Below, in pieces: positions 1-5,183 of a DNA stretch of 5,804 nucleotides. The notes under the pieces were generated by a model that had not been told where the DNA came from, made no database searches, and saw only the letters and a program-made list of their open reading frames with translations. The position numbers were made by a program, and so were the translations under genes. How positions within the stretch are numbered: position 1 is the first letter of the stretch; each line of letters begins with the position of its first letter. Origin of the DNA: PALSA-660 sp036508875 (GTDB lineage Bacteria > Actinomycetota > Coriobacteriia > Anaerosomatales > PALSA-660); assembly GCA_036508875.1 (NCBI GenBank), contig DATCGP010000011.1, positions 1 through 5,804 on the forward strand, written 5' to 3'.

Positions 1-22
1 GCACGACCATGCCGGATTCCGC

Positions 23-28
23 TATACT
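23..28 (+). promoter_or_regulatory. possible -10 box upstream of the transglycosylase-like gene
   Basis: The hexamer TATACT matches the sigma70-type -10 consensus at five of six positions. A -35 box would fall at or beyond the left window edge, so it cannot be checked. If this box is used, transcription begins near position 35. The GTG at 29 would then lie outside the transcript, and translation would have to start further in, after a leader of about 95 bases. A single hexamer is weak evidence. Confidence 0.3.
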
Positions 29-520
29 GTGTTCCTGTTCTCACGACCCTTTCGCTCCCCTGGCGCCGGACGCCAGGACCCGCCGCTGCAAGTCGGGCGG
101 CCGCCCTGTTCCCAAGCCCGGGAGGCTGGTTGTGCCCTATACCTATCCGGCGGTCTGGGCCCGCGACGCTTTCTGATAGCCGTCGCGCTCGCCGCCACAG
201 CGCTTTCCGCCGCGCTCCCCGCGCAGGCCGCCAGCGCACTCACCATCCACGGGATCATCTCGAAGTACACGCTCGCCGCCGGGTTCCACGCGACCGATGT
301 CACTGCGATGAAGAAGATCGCCGACTACGAGAGCCACGACCACCCCACGAGCCACAGCAAGAGCTGCTGGGGCCTGTTCCAGCTCTCCACCTCGATGGTG
401 AAGGGCCCCCCGTGGTCCGACCCGGTGTGGAACACGAAGCGCGCGCTCACGTACGTGAAGGGGCGCTACGGCAACCCCGTCAAGGCGTGGGCCCACATCC
501 AGAAGTCCGGCTGGTACTAG
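29..520 (+). CDS. small secreted transglycosylase/lysozyme-fold protein, start uncertain
   Basis: This is probably an exported murein-acting protein of the lytic-transglycosylase (SLT/lysozyme-like) type, which would cleave peptidoglycan glycan strands outside the membrane. Numbered from GTG 29 (163 residues), residues 45-67 form a signal peptide: an RR pair, a hydrophobic core, then ALPAQA followed by ASA as a likely cleavage site. The mature part of about 95 residues has the small-domain layout: candidate catalytic Glu101 in DYESHDH, CWGLFQLS at 113-120, and an ending AWAHIQKSGWY typical of small actinobacterial members. The start is doubtful. GTG 29 would put about 45 Arg/Pro-rich residues before the signal core, and no ATG, GTG or TTG lies nearer in this frame. 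The best ribosome binding site (120-125) serves GTG 132 in another frame, which stops at 174-176. A missing base around 150-172, or a non-canonical start, would explain this. The fold assignment is fairly secure from motifs; enzymatic activity is inferred. Confidence 0.72.
   Translation: MFLFSRPFRSPGAGRQDPPLQVGRPPCSQAREAGCALYLSGGLGPRRFLIAVALAATALSAALPAQAASALTIHGIISKYTLAAGFHATDVTAMKKIADYESHDHPTSHSKSCWGLFQLSTSMVKGPPWSDPVWNTKRALTYVKGRYGNPVKAWAHIQKSGWY
59..77 (+). other. leader hairpin
   Basis: A perfect 7-bp stem (CCTGGCG at 59-65 with CGCCAGG at 71-77) closes a CCGGA loop. It lies between the possible -10 box and the GGGAGG ribosome binding site, so it would sit in the mRNA leader. A GC-rich palindrome follows at about 95-106. 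I compared the leader by eye with cyclic-di-AMP, cyclic-di-GMP-I and cobalamin riboswitch cores and found no convincing match. The hairpin is real in sequence; any regulatory role is unproven. Confidence 0.35.
120..134 (+). promoter_or_regulatory. strong ribosome binding site leading to GTG 132
   Basis: GGGAGG at 120-125 lies six bases before GTG 132-134, which is good spacing. That GTG opens a frame of only 14 codons (beginning MPYTYPAV) that ends at TGA 174-176, inside the signal-peptide coding region of the other frame. It may be the true start of the secreted protein with a frame break behind it, or a short leader ORF. This site is the main reason to doubt GTG 29 as the start. Confidence 0.5.
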
Positions 521-577
521 GAGCCGCGGCTCCCCCGGATCGATATCGAACGCGGCCGCCCCACTCGGGGTGGCCGC
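520..577 (+). terminator. intrinsic-type terminator between convergent genes
   Basis: Two structures lie between the convergent ends. GGAGCCGCGGCTCC at 520-533 is a perfect palindrome. A longer hairpin pairs 552-562 (GCGGCCGCCCC) with 567-577 (GGGGTGGCCGC) over an ACTC loop: 11 pairs including one G-U. A modest T-rich run follows (TTCACTT). The hairpin is best on the plus strand, since the minus transcript has an A-C mismatch in the stem. It would chiefly end the rightward gene, and it may also serve the leftward gene ending at 579. Confidence 0.55.
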
Positions 578-578
578 T

Positions 579-1700
579 TCACTTCACCTTGGTCCAGACG
601 TGGGCCTTCGGGTTGTAGCTCAGGCGCACGGTGTCGCCCGACGGCTGCATCCAGACATCCACCATGGCCTCGTTGTCCGTGCCCTCGGGATCGAACGTGA
701 CGTCCCAGACCACGGAGCCGGCATACGCCTTGGAGAAGGCCTTCGCGAACGCGTCCGCCTTCGTGCGGTCGCCCGTGATCAGCCGGAATACCCCGTCGTT
801 GGGATCGCCGCCATCCAGCACGTACTGGTACACGACGACGCGCACCTTCGGGTACTTGACGCTGCGGACGACCAGGGTGGGGTTGTCGAGCGAGTCGGAC
901 TCACTCGCGACGTACTCGAAACCGGGGAGCGATTGGGCGACCGCGGCCTCTGTGTCGACGAGCGACCCGGACGCGTCGGTCACGTCCGGTGACCGCGGCA
1001 CCTCCGTCCAGGAGTCGGTGGCCGGGGCGTAGTGGAAGTCGTAGTTCTCGACCAGGGTTTTCACGACCGCGCCGTTGCGCTCGTATCGCGTGGCGGCGAC
1101 CCAGTAGGTGCGGATGTCGTCGGTCGAGTCGGACATCCCCTCCAACACCGACAAACAGTCCTCACCGGGATGGTTTTGAAGCCACATGACGATGAACGAG
1201 TCCACGGGCTGCGGCTGGGCGGGGTGGGCCCTGAAGAACTCCTCGTCCGATTCGTACCTCGCCGCGTCTGCCGCGTCCATGAGGGGCGCGTAGTAGACGA
1301 GCGTGAACTTGAACCCCGGATGCGCGGCGCTCTGGAGCAGGAACTGGACGCTGGCGGACCGTCCGCCCGGCGACGTGGTGTCGTCGCGGCTGAAGGACGC
1401 CGCCCGAGCCACCGTGTAGCCCGGGTAGTCGGTGGCGACGCACGATCGGAGTGAGGTCTCCACGCTCGCTCGGATGCTCGCCGGAGCTGCACCGCCTGTC
1501 GGACTCAGGTAGAGCCAGACGCCACCGGCAACGAGTAGGCCTAAGGCGAGGATTGCGGCGACGGGCACGAGCGATGTGCGCCGGCGCCCAGACGCGCTGG
1601 CGGCCGGTTCGTGGCGCGGCAGCGCCGAGGTGACCGGAGTCGGCACCTGAGCGGAGACCGGCTCCGGAGCCGACGCGAACGGGATCGGATCGTCCTGCAT
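579..1700 (-). CDS. single-pass membrane protein with duplicated extracytoplasmic domain, function unknown
   Basis: A 373-residue protein I do not recognise. The chosen start is ATG 1700-1698, beginning MQDDPIPF, with an AGGGGG-type ribosome binding site about nine bases upstream. Longer versions would run through the divergent promoter region. Residues 1-38 are Pro/Ala/Ser-rich and presumably cytoplasmic. RRR at 39-41 precedes a single membrane helix at about 44-65, and the rest should lie outside the membrane. The outer part appears to hold two related units. Unit 1 (about 79-234) has YPGYTV, HPGFKFTLVYYA and YAPATDSWTEV; unit 2 (about 249-371) has LPGFEYV, YPKVRVVVYQYV and YNPKAHVWTKV in the same order. 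Cys87 and Cys182 occur only in unit 1 and could form a disulfide. It is divergent from the tocopherol-cyclase-like gene, so shared regulation is possible. The existence of the gene is well supported by frame length and sensible composition; its role is unknown. Confidence 0.82.
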   Translation of the reverse strand: MQDDPIPFASAPEPVSAQVPTPVTSALPRHEPAASASGRRRTSLVPVAAILALGLLVAGGVWLYLSPTGGAAPASIRASVETSLRSCVATDYPGYTVARAASFSRDDTTSPGGRSASVQFLLQSAAHPGFKFTLVYYAPLMDAADAARYESDEEFFRAHPAQPQPVDSFIVMWLQNHPGEDCLSVLEGMSDSTDDIRTYWVAATRYERNGAVVKTLVENYDFHYAPATDSWTEVPRSPDVTDASGSLVDTEAAVAQSLPGFEYVASESDSLDNPTLVVRSVKYPKVRVVVYQYVLDGGDPNDGVFRLITGDRTKADAFAKAFSKAYAGSVVWDVTFDPEGTDNEAMVDVWMQPSGDTVRLSYNPKAHVWTKVK

Positions 1701-1803
1701 TCCTCGCGTCCCCCTGCTCTGGTCGAACGGCCCGTTTCGGAGCGCCCGCGCTGACGCCGTCCGGCTGGCGACAGTGAGGATGCGTACTGGGGACCCCCGC
1801 GGA

Positions 1804-1821
1804 GAGTATACGGGCATACTC
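1804..1821. promoter_or_regulatory. inverted repeat with overlapping divergent -10-like boxes (operator/promoter candidate)
   Basis: GAGTAT (1804-1809) and ATACTC (1816-1821) form a perfect 6-bp inverted repeat around a 6-bp spacer. It is in the gap between the start of the minus-strand membrane protein (1700) and the plus-strand tocopherol-cyclase-like gene (1858). On the minus strand the left arm reads TATACT (1810-1805), a good -10 match. On the plus strand the right arm reads CATACT (1815-1820). Neither has a convincing -35 box. A dimeric regulator bound here would block both directions. The repeat is seen directly; its function is inferred. Confidence 0.42.
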
Positions 1822-1857
1822 GTTGGCGACGACCGCCGCGCACTCGCGAGGACACGC

Positions 1858-2832
1858 ATGCATCCACTGACGAAGGTCTGGCACCCGGCGTTGTACCAGG
1901 ACGGCCGAACGCGACGCGGGTACTTCGAGGGTTGGTACTTCAAGGCCACCGACACGTCGGGAGCGCGGACGCTCGCCATCATCCCCGGAGTCTCGATCGA
2001 GCCCGCCGGGCGCCGTCACGCCTTCGTTCAGGTGATGCGGGACGACGGCCTCACGCACTGGTTCGACCTTCCGTGGGAGGAGTTCTCCTCGGCCACGAAC
2101 CACTTCGATATCCGGGTCGGCGGTTGCCGTTTCACCGATCGCGAGATCACGCTCGATCTGGACGACGGCACCTCGTGCGTGCTCGGCACGCTCGCGCTGG
2201 GCGCGCCGAAGCCCTGGCCAGTGCGCCCGCTTTCCCCGGGCATCATGGGCCCGTTCCGGTTCGCTCCTTTCATGGAGTGCTACCACGGCGTGCTGTCGAT
2301 GGACCACGCTGTCGACGGGGCCGCCGAGATTGACGGCGAGCGGCTCGTCTTCCACGGCGGGCGCGGCTACACCGAGAAGGACTGGGGCCGCAGCATCCCG
2401 AGCGCTTGGGTGTGGGTGCAGAGCAACGGCTTCGACCACCCCGGCATCTCCCTGACCGCATCTATCGCGCGCGTCCCGTGGTTGGGATCGTCTTTCGTCG
2501 GCTCGATCGTCGGACTGCTGGTTGACGGTGAACTGCACCGCTTCGCCACCTACACCGGGGCGCGCCTCGCGTCGCTGTCGCACTCCGCCGGCGCGGTCGA
2601 GTTCGCTCTTGAGGACTCGCGCCTGCGGATCGAGGTCGCCGCCTCGGGCGCGGTGCCGGGGATTCTGCGCTCCCCCGTCCTGGGTCGGATGGTCGGTCAG
2701 GTCGAGGAGTCGCTCAACGGTATGGTGCGCGTGAGGCTCATCGAGCGAGCGAGCGGCCGCGAGGTCTTCAGCGGCGAGGGCCGCGGGAGCGGCATCGAGC
2801 TCATGGACCCGGCCCGCGACCTGTCCACCTGA
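1858..2832 (+). CDS. tocopherol-cyclase-like family protein
   Basis: A 324-residue member of the tocopherol-cyclase-like family (Pfam Tocopherol_cycl), a length usual for bacterial members. The ATG at 1858 is chosen because GAGGA at 1848-1852 is well spaced and the product begins MHPLTKVWHP, matching the family's usual N terminus. In-frame GTG 1774 would read through the operator-like repeat. Family marks are YFEGWYFK at 22-29 and YTEKDWGRSIPSAWVW from residue 171. No signal peptide or clear membrane helix is seen. The plant relative VTE1 closes the chromanol ring of tocopherols. Heterotrophic bacteria with this family mostly lack that pathway, and the true substrate of such members is not established to my knowledge; a lipid or isoprenoid ligand is a reasonable guess. 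It stands alone on its strand with no cyclase-pathway gene nearby. The family call is strong; the reaction is unknown. Confidence 0.9.
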   Translation: MHPLTKVWHPALYQDGRTRRGYFEGWYFKATDTSGARTLAIIPGVSIEPAGRRHAFVQVMRDDGLTHWFDLPWEEFSSATNHFDIRVGGCRFTDREITLDLDDGTSCVLGTLALGAPKPWPVRPLSPGIMGPFRFAPFMECYHGVLSMDHAVDGAAEIDGERLVFHGGRGYTEKDWGRSIPSAWVWVQSNGFDHPGISLTASIARVPWLGSSFVGSIVGLLVDGELHRFATYTGARLASLSHSAGAVEFALEDSRLRIEVAASGAVPGILRSPVLGRMVGQVEESLNGMVRVRLIERASGREVFSGEGRGSGIELMDPARDLST

Positions 2833-2855
2833 CGGTTCTCGCCATCCGAGGTTGC

Positions 2856-2873
2856 CGCGGGTCGTCGCCCGTG
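2856..2873. terminator. weak hairpin between convergent genes
   Basis: CGCGGG (2856-2861) can pair with CCCGTG (2868-2873), six pairs including one G-U on the plus strand, around a TCGTCG loop. It lies in the 47-bp gap between the convergent ends of the tocopherol-cyclase-like gene and the small membrane protein gene. There is no T tract on either side, so termination here is a guess from position and pairing. Confidence 0.25.
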
Positions 2874-2879
2874 CAAGAC

Positions 2880-3458
2880 CTAGCTCCCCGGCAAGGTCAC
2901 TTTGCTCAGGACCGGGACGAGCTGCCCCCCGGAGGTGACCAAGGTCAGGGTCGCGGAGTACGACCCACCGCTCTCGATGGTGCCGCCGTGGGCCGCGTCC
3001 ATCACCGCCAGGACGACTCGCTTCCGGAGACCGACGAAGGAGTTCGGAGCGTCCCCCACAGGGTCGATCGAGTCGACTGTGATGACTACCGTGCGCCCAG
3101 CCGGAGCGATCGGGCCCATCCCCCACGGCCGCAGGATGATCGCGTACGACGAGCCGGAGGGGACCAGTCCGCTCTCGAAGCTCGACATGAGGTTCGCGGG
3201 CGATGAGGACAGCGGCGGCAGGGGTACGCCTGCGGAGAGCGGGGCGTCCACCGTAGTCGGTGCGAGATCCGCCTGCGAGGGAGGCAGCGGTGGAAGCGAT
3301 GCCGCCTCCGAGCCCGGACCGATGGTCGAGGTGGTGAGGCCCGCGCCGGGACCCGATGCGCCGGGGGAATCGGTCCGGCCCATCCACACGACGAGCCCGC
3401 CGACGCACAGCAGCACCGCAACCGCGACGCCCGAGATGATGAGTGTCTTCTTGGTCAT
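2880..3458 (-). CDS. membrane-anchored extracytoplasmic protein, function unknown
   Basis: A 192-residue protein I do not recognise. ATG 3458-3456 follows AGGA-type ribosome binding sequence (CCAGGAACAGGAC then ATG). The N terminus MTKK is followed by a hydrophobic segment at about residues 6-26 (ISGVAVAVLLCVGGLVVW). The cysteine in it does not sit in a proper lipobox, so this looks like an uncleaved anchor rather than a lipoprotein signal. Residues 30-90 are rich in Pro, Ser and Gly and look like a flexible linker. Residues 90-192 alternate hydrophobic and polar residues (RTVVITVDSI, SYSATLTLVT), suggesting a small beta-rich domain. The start is only 24 bp past the encoded CCA of the tRNA-Val gene on the same strand, with no room for a separate promoter between them. 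It is probably transcribed through the tRNA and freed by tRNA processing. Confidence 0.75.
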   Translation of the reverse strand: MTKKTLIISGVAVAVLLCVGGLVVWMGRTDSPGASGPGAGLTTSTIGPGSEAASLPPLPPSQADLAPTTVDAPLSAGVPLPPLSSSPANLMSSFESGLVPSGSSYAIILRPWGMGPIAPAGRTVVITVDSIDPVGDAPNSFVGLRKRVVLAVMDAAHGGTIESGGSYSATLTLVTSGGQLVPVLSKVTLPGS

Positions 3459-3482
3459 GTCCTGTTCCTGGACGGGCAGCCA

Positions 3483-3557
3483 TGGTGGGCGATGAGGGAT
3501 TCGAACCCCCGACTTCCTCCGTGTAAAGGAGGCACTCTACCGCTGAGTTAATCGCCC
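3483..3557 (-). tRNA. tRNA-Val (anticodon UAC)
   Basis: The minus strand folds as a complete tRNA: acceptor stem GGGCGAT (3557-3551) with ATCGCCC (3493-3487), D arm ACTC/GAGT, and anticodon stem CCTCC/GGAGG around loop TTTACAC, giving anticodon TAC (Val). The T arm is GGGGG/CCCTC with TTCGAAT in the loop and one G-U pair. Discriminator A (3486) and an encoded CCA (3485-3483) follow. The upstream minus-strand sequence has TTTAAT (3608-3603) as a possible -10 box but no clear -35. No att-like repeat or integrase gene is seen beside it. Confidence 0.97.
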
Positions 3558-3607
3558 CTGGGGCGTTGCCGCTGCGCGCACGGGCGCGCGTGCACGCCCG
3601 CAGATTA

Positions 3608-3632
3608 AAGCATACGAGGCGCTTCAGCCTCG
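3608..3632 (-). terminator. possible terminator of the methyltransferase gene
   Basis: CGAGGC and GCCTCG (3632-3627 and 3620-3615) form a perfect 6-bp stem with a 6-base loop on the minus strand. The stop codon of the methyltransferase gene lies in the loop and its last codons in the stem. TATGCTTT follows, a short and broken T run. Termination may be partial, in which case transcripts would continue into the tRNA and the membrane protein gene. Confidence 0.35.
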
Positions 3633-4385
3633 GCGTCGCTCCCCGAGACCGGCCAGGAACTGCTCGAGATCGGCCGCGAGCGCCAGCGTGTCCGAGCGGC
3701 TCCTCTCGAAGTGCTCGAAGCCCAGCGGCGTGAACTCCTCGACGATCGCGTCGGCGTTGTCCACGAGCACCGTGCTCGCCGCATCCAGCCCCTCGACCAC
3801 TACCAAGCCCGAAGGCGACGAGTCGATGACCGTGAGGCTCAGGTCCGGGCGGAAGCGCCGGAGCACCGGCACGACCTTCCACACGTCGCCGGTCCACAGC
3901 GAGGTCGTGCGCTCGCGGGAGGCCGACAACTCGTCGACCGGCAGGCAGTCGTGTAGGACGACGACCGTCCTGGGGGTCGACCAGCGCTCGAGGTTGGCGA
4001 AGTCGCGCAGCACGTACTCGAACAGGTGCATGCCGTCGATGAAGGCGAGGTCGAGATCGCGGCCGCCGAGTTCCGCCCGGACATCGTGCGTCTCGAAGAA
4101 CTCGTCGCTGGTGAACGCGAAGATCTTCGCGTTGGAGGCGGTGGGCTTGGAGAGCATCGGCTTCGGGTCGATACCGATAGCGACGGCAGCGCTCGTTGCC
4201 AGAGCGAGCGAGTCGCCCTTGCGGATGCCGATCTCGAGGTAGGTCTCGCGCACCAGGACCTCGTGGAGCCGCCGCAGGGTCTTGTAGTAGCCGCGGGAGC
4301 GGACCGCGGCACCGAAACGGCGCAGCTGGCCACCCGCCGGGCCGGACTGCACTGGCTTCGTCTGTCGTTCTTCCGCTGCGCTCAT
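3624..4385 (-). CDS. class I SAM-dependent methyltransferase (Methyltransf_24-like)
   Basis: A 253-residue protein starting at ATG 4385-4383 (MSAAEERQ), with AGGA five bases upstream; a longer in-frame start at 4430 lacks such a site. It has the class I Rossmann motifs. YLEIGIRKGDS at 49-59 is the SAM-binding glycine-rich motif I, and AIGIDP at 69-74 has Asp73, expected to hold the SAM ribose. LDLAFIDGMH at 111-120, followed by an aromatic and acidic helix (FEYVLRDF), is typical of the Methyltransf_24 group. LHDCLP at 144-149 follows. Members of this group act on small molecules, sugars or lipids, often in surface polysaccharide or secondary-metabolite clusters. No substrate can be inferred here because the neighbours are unrelated. 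It is probably cytoplasmic, with no membrane segment. It is divergent from the iron-sulfur pseudogene and upstream of the tRNA on the same strand. The fold call is firm; the substrate is unknown. Confidence 0.87.
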   Translation of the reverse strand: MSAAEERQTKPVQSGPAGGQLRRFGAAVRSRGYYKTLRRLHEVLVRETYLEIGIRKGDSLALATSAAVAIGIDPKPMLSKPTASNAKIFAFTSDEFFETHDVRAELGGRDLDLAFIDGMHLFEYVLRDFANLERWSTPRTVVVLHDCLPVDELSASRERTTSLWTGDVWKVVPVLRRFRPDLSLTVIDSSPSGLVVVEGLDAASTVLVDNADAIVEEFTPLGFEHFERSRSDTLALAADLEQFLAGLGERRRG

Positions 4386-4432
4386 ACAGGTCCTATCGCT
4401 CGGCTTTCCGTTCCGCACTTTGTAGCACACGA

Positions 4433-4457
4433 CACGTGCGCCCCGTCTTCACGTGCG
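4433..4457. promoter_or_regulatory. paired CACGTGCG direct repeats in a divergent intergenic gap
   Basis: CACGTGCG occurs at 4433-4440 and again at 4450-4457, so the two copies start 17 bp apart. Each contains the palindrome CACGTG. They lie in the 131-bp gap between the methyltransferase start (4385) and the iron-sulfur gene start (4517). Position and repetition suggest a regulator binding site for one or both genes. No regulator is encoded in the window, and in GC-rich DNA such 8-mers can recur by chance. Confidence 0.3.
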
Positions 4458-4506
4458 GTTCACACGCGATTGCGATACCTGAGTGACCGTTCGGCGGAGA
4501 GATCAA

Positions 4507-4519
4507 GGGAGAACCAGTG
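4507..4519 (+). promoter_or_regulatory. ribosome binding site and GTG start of the iron-sulfur gene
   Basis: GGGAG at 4507-4511 is five bases before GTG 4517-4519, the best translation start in this stretch. The frame it opens (MSTHQPRTDATG...) ends at TAA 4655-4657, without reaching the membrane protein encoded one frame over. The site fixes where the ancestral gene began and shows that a frame change is needed to read the rest. Confidence 0.6.
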
Positions 4520-5023
4520 AGCACGCATCAGCCTCGCACTGACGCGACCGGCCAAGCGGCCGCGACCGCCCGAGCACCGACCGCACCGATCCTGCGAAGA
4601 GGAAGCGTGCCCGGGCCCTTCGGTGGTGGGGCCTTCTTGCGGTGCTCGTCGCCATAACCGGCGTCGGGGTGCTCCATCAGTACGGCGGCATCCGTCTTGT
4701 GGGCGTGGACGCGCTGTGCCCCTTCGGCGGCATCGAGACGTTCTGGACGGTGTTGACCGCTGGCACCCTCGTCAAGCAGATCGCCGTCTCCAGCCTGATC
4801 CTGCTTGCGGCGGTCCTCGTCATCGCTATCGTGTTCCGCCGCGCGTTCTGCGGTCAGATCTGCCCGCTCGGAGCCCTGCAAGAGCTCGCCGGCACGCTGG
4901 GCGGGCGCCTTCGGAAGAATCAGCGGCCGTTGGCAGTACCGCAGCGCCTCGACAAGGCGGCCCGCTATCTCAAGTACGCCGTCCTGGTCTTCTTCACGCT
5001 GTGGACGTTCCAGGCGGCGGCTG
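4517..5023 (+). pseudogene. broken NapH-like 4Fe-4S membrane protein gene
   Basis: The recognisable part runs in frame from about 4594 to about 5020. It has a basic stretch AKRKRARALRWW, a membrane helix (LLAVLVAITGVGVLHQ), ALCPFGG, a second helix (SLILLAAVLVIAIVF), then FRRAFCGQICPLGALQELAG, the CxxxCPxG motif of NapH/polyferredoxin-type membrane proteins, and a third helix ending at TFQAAAV. Intact relatives carry electrons from quinol or ferredoxin to a partner and continue with further helices and a second cysteine motif, absent here. Two lesions are visible. The good ribosome binding site and GTG 4517 lie in another frame from this protein, which has no ATG, GTG or TTG between its upstream stop (4540-4542) and GTG 4642. 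At about 5020 the coding sequence stops matching and runs into the tail of an Nramp gene in a different frame. A shorter product from GTG 4642 is possible but would lose the first helix start and lacks a ribosome binding site. Confidence 0.7.
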
Positions 5024-5170
5024 TTCTTTATCTTCAGGATCGGGAACGACGAGAAGATCATGGGCCGGTTCACAAGCCCGCTTTGGGTGAATGTCTTCGG
5101 CTGGGTCGCGACCGCGCTCATGGGAGCGGGCGCCATAGCCCTCTTCGGTCTCGCGGCCCTGGGGAAGTAG
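5021..5170 (+). pseudogene. 3' remnant of an Nramp-family divalent metal transporter gene
   Basis: The last 49 codons before TAG 5168-5170 read LFFIFRIGNDEKIMGRF, then a loop and a final helix NVFGWVATALMGAGAIALFG. This matches the C-terminal end of Nramp (MntH-like) transporters, which import Mn2+ or Fe2+ using the proton gradient: the N-D-[ER]-x-[LI]-M-G element followed by N-V-x-[GA]-W and a last helix. The rest of the transporter, including the metal-binding DPGN and MPH motifs, is not in the window. Upstream of about 5021 this frame gives only arginine/serine-rich shadow sequence, while the other frame encodes the iron-sulfur protein. The piece has no start codon of its own near its left end and is almost certainly not expressed as a functional protein. 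Confidence 0.68.
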
Positions 5171-5183
5171 CCGCGGGCGCCCC

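Noticed and set aside
30..135. A known riboswitch class (cyclic-di-AMP, cyclic-di-GMP-I, cobalamin) ahead of the transglycosylase-like gene
   Set aside because: Such genes often have riboswitches in actinobacteria, and the leader is structured, but the conserved core sequences of these classes could not be found by eye. A covariance-model scan would decide.
1774..1857. GTG 1774 as start of the tocopherol-cyclase-like gene
   Set aside because: The added 28 residues show no family similarity and would cover the operator-like repeat; ATG 1858 has a better-spaced ribosome binding site and the family N terminus.
1701..1982. Longer N terminus for the minus-strand membrane protein starting at 1982
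   Set aside because: It would overlap the start of the well-supported tocopherol-cyclase-like gene and the divergent promoter region. ATG 1700 has its own ribosome binding site and gives a normal N terminus.
3483..3560. tRNA-Val as an integration site for a mobile element
   Set aside because: No integrase gene, no repeated tRNA 3' end elsewhere in the window and no island-like composition shift were seen.
1162..3897. A 911-codon open frame on the minus strand across several genes and the tRNA
   Set aside because: It lies antisense to the motif-rich tocopherol-cyclase-like gene, runs through the tRNA-Val gene (giving the well-known false tRNA translation NSAVECLLYTEEVGGSNPSS) and is full of arginine-rich low-complexity sequence. 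It is an open frame created by high GC content, not a gene.
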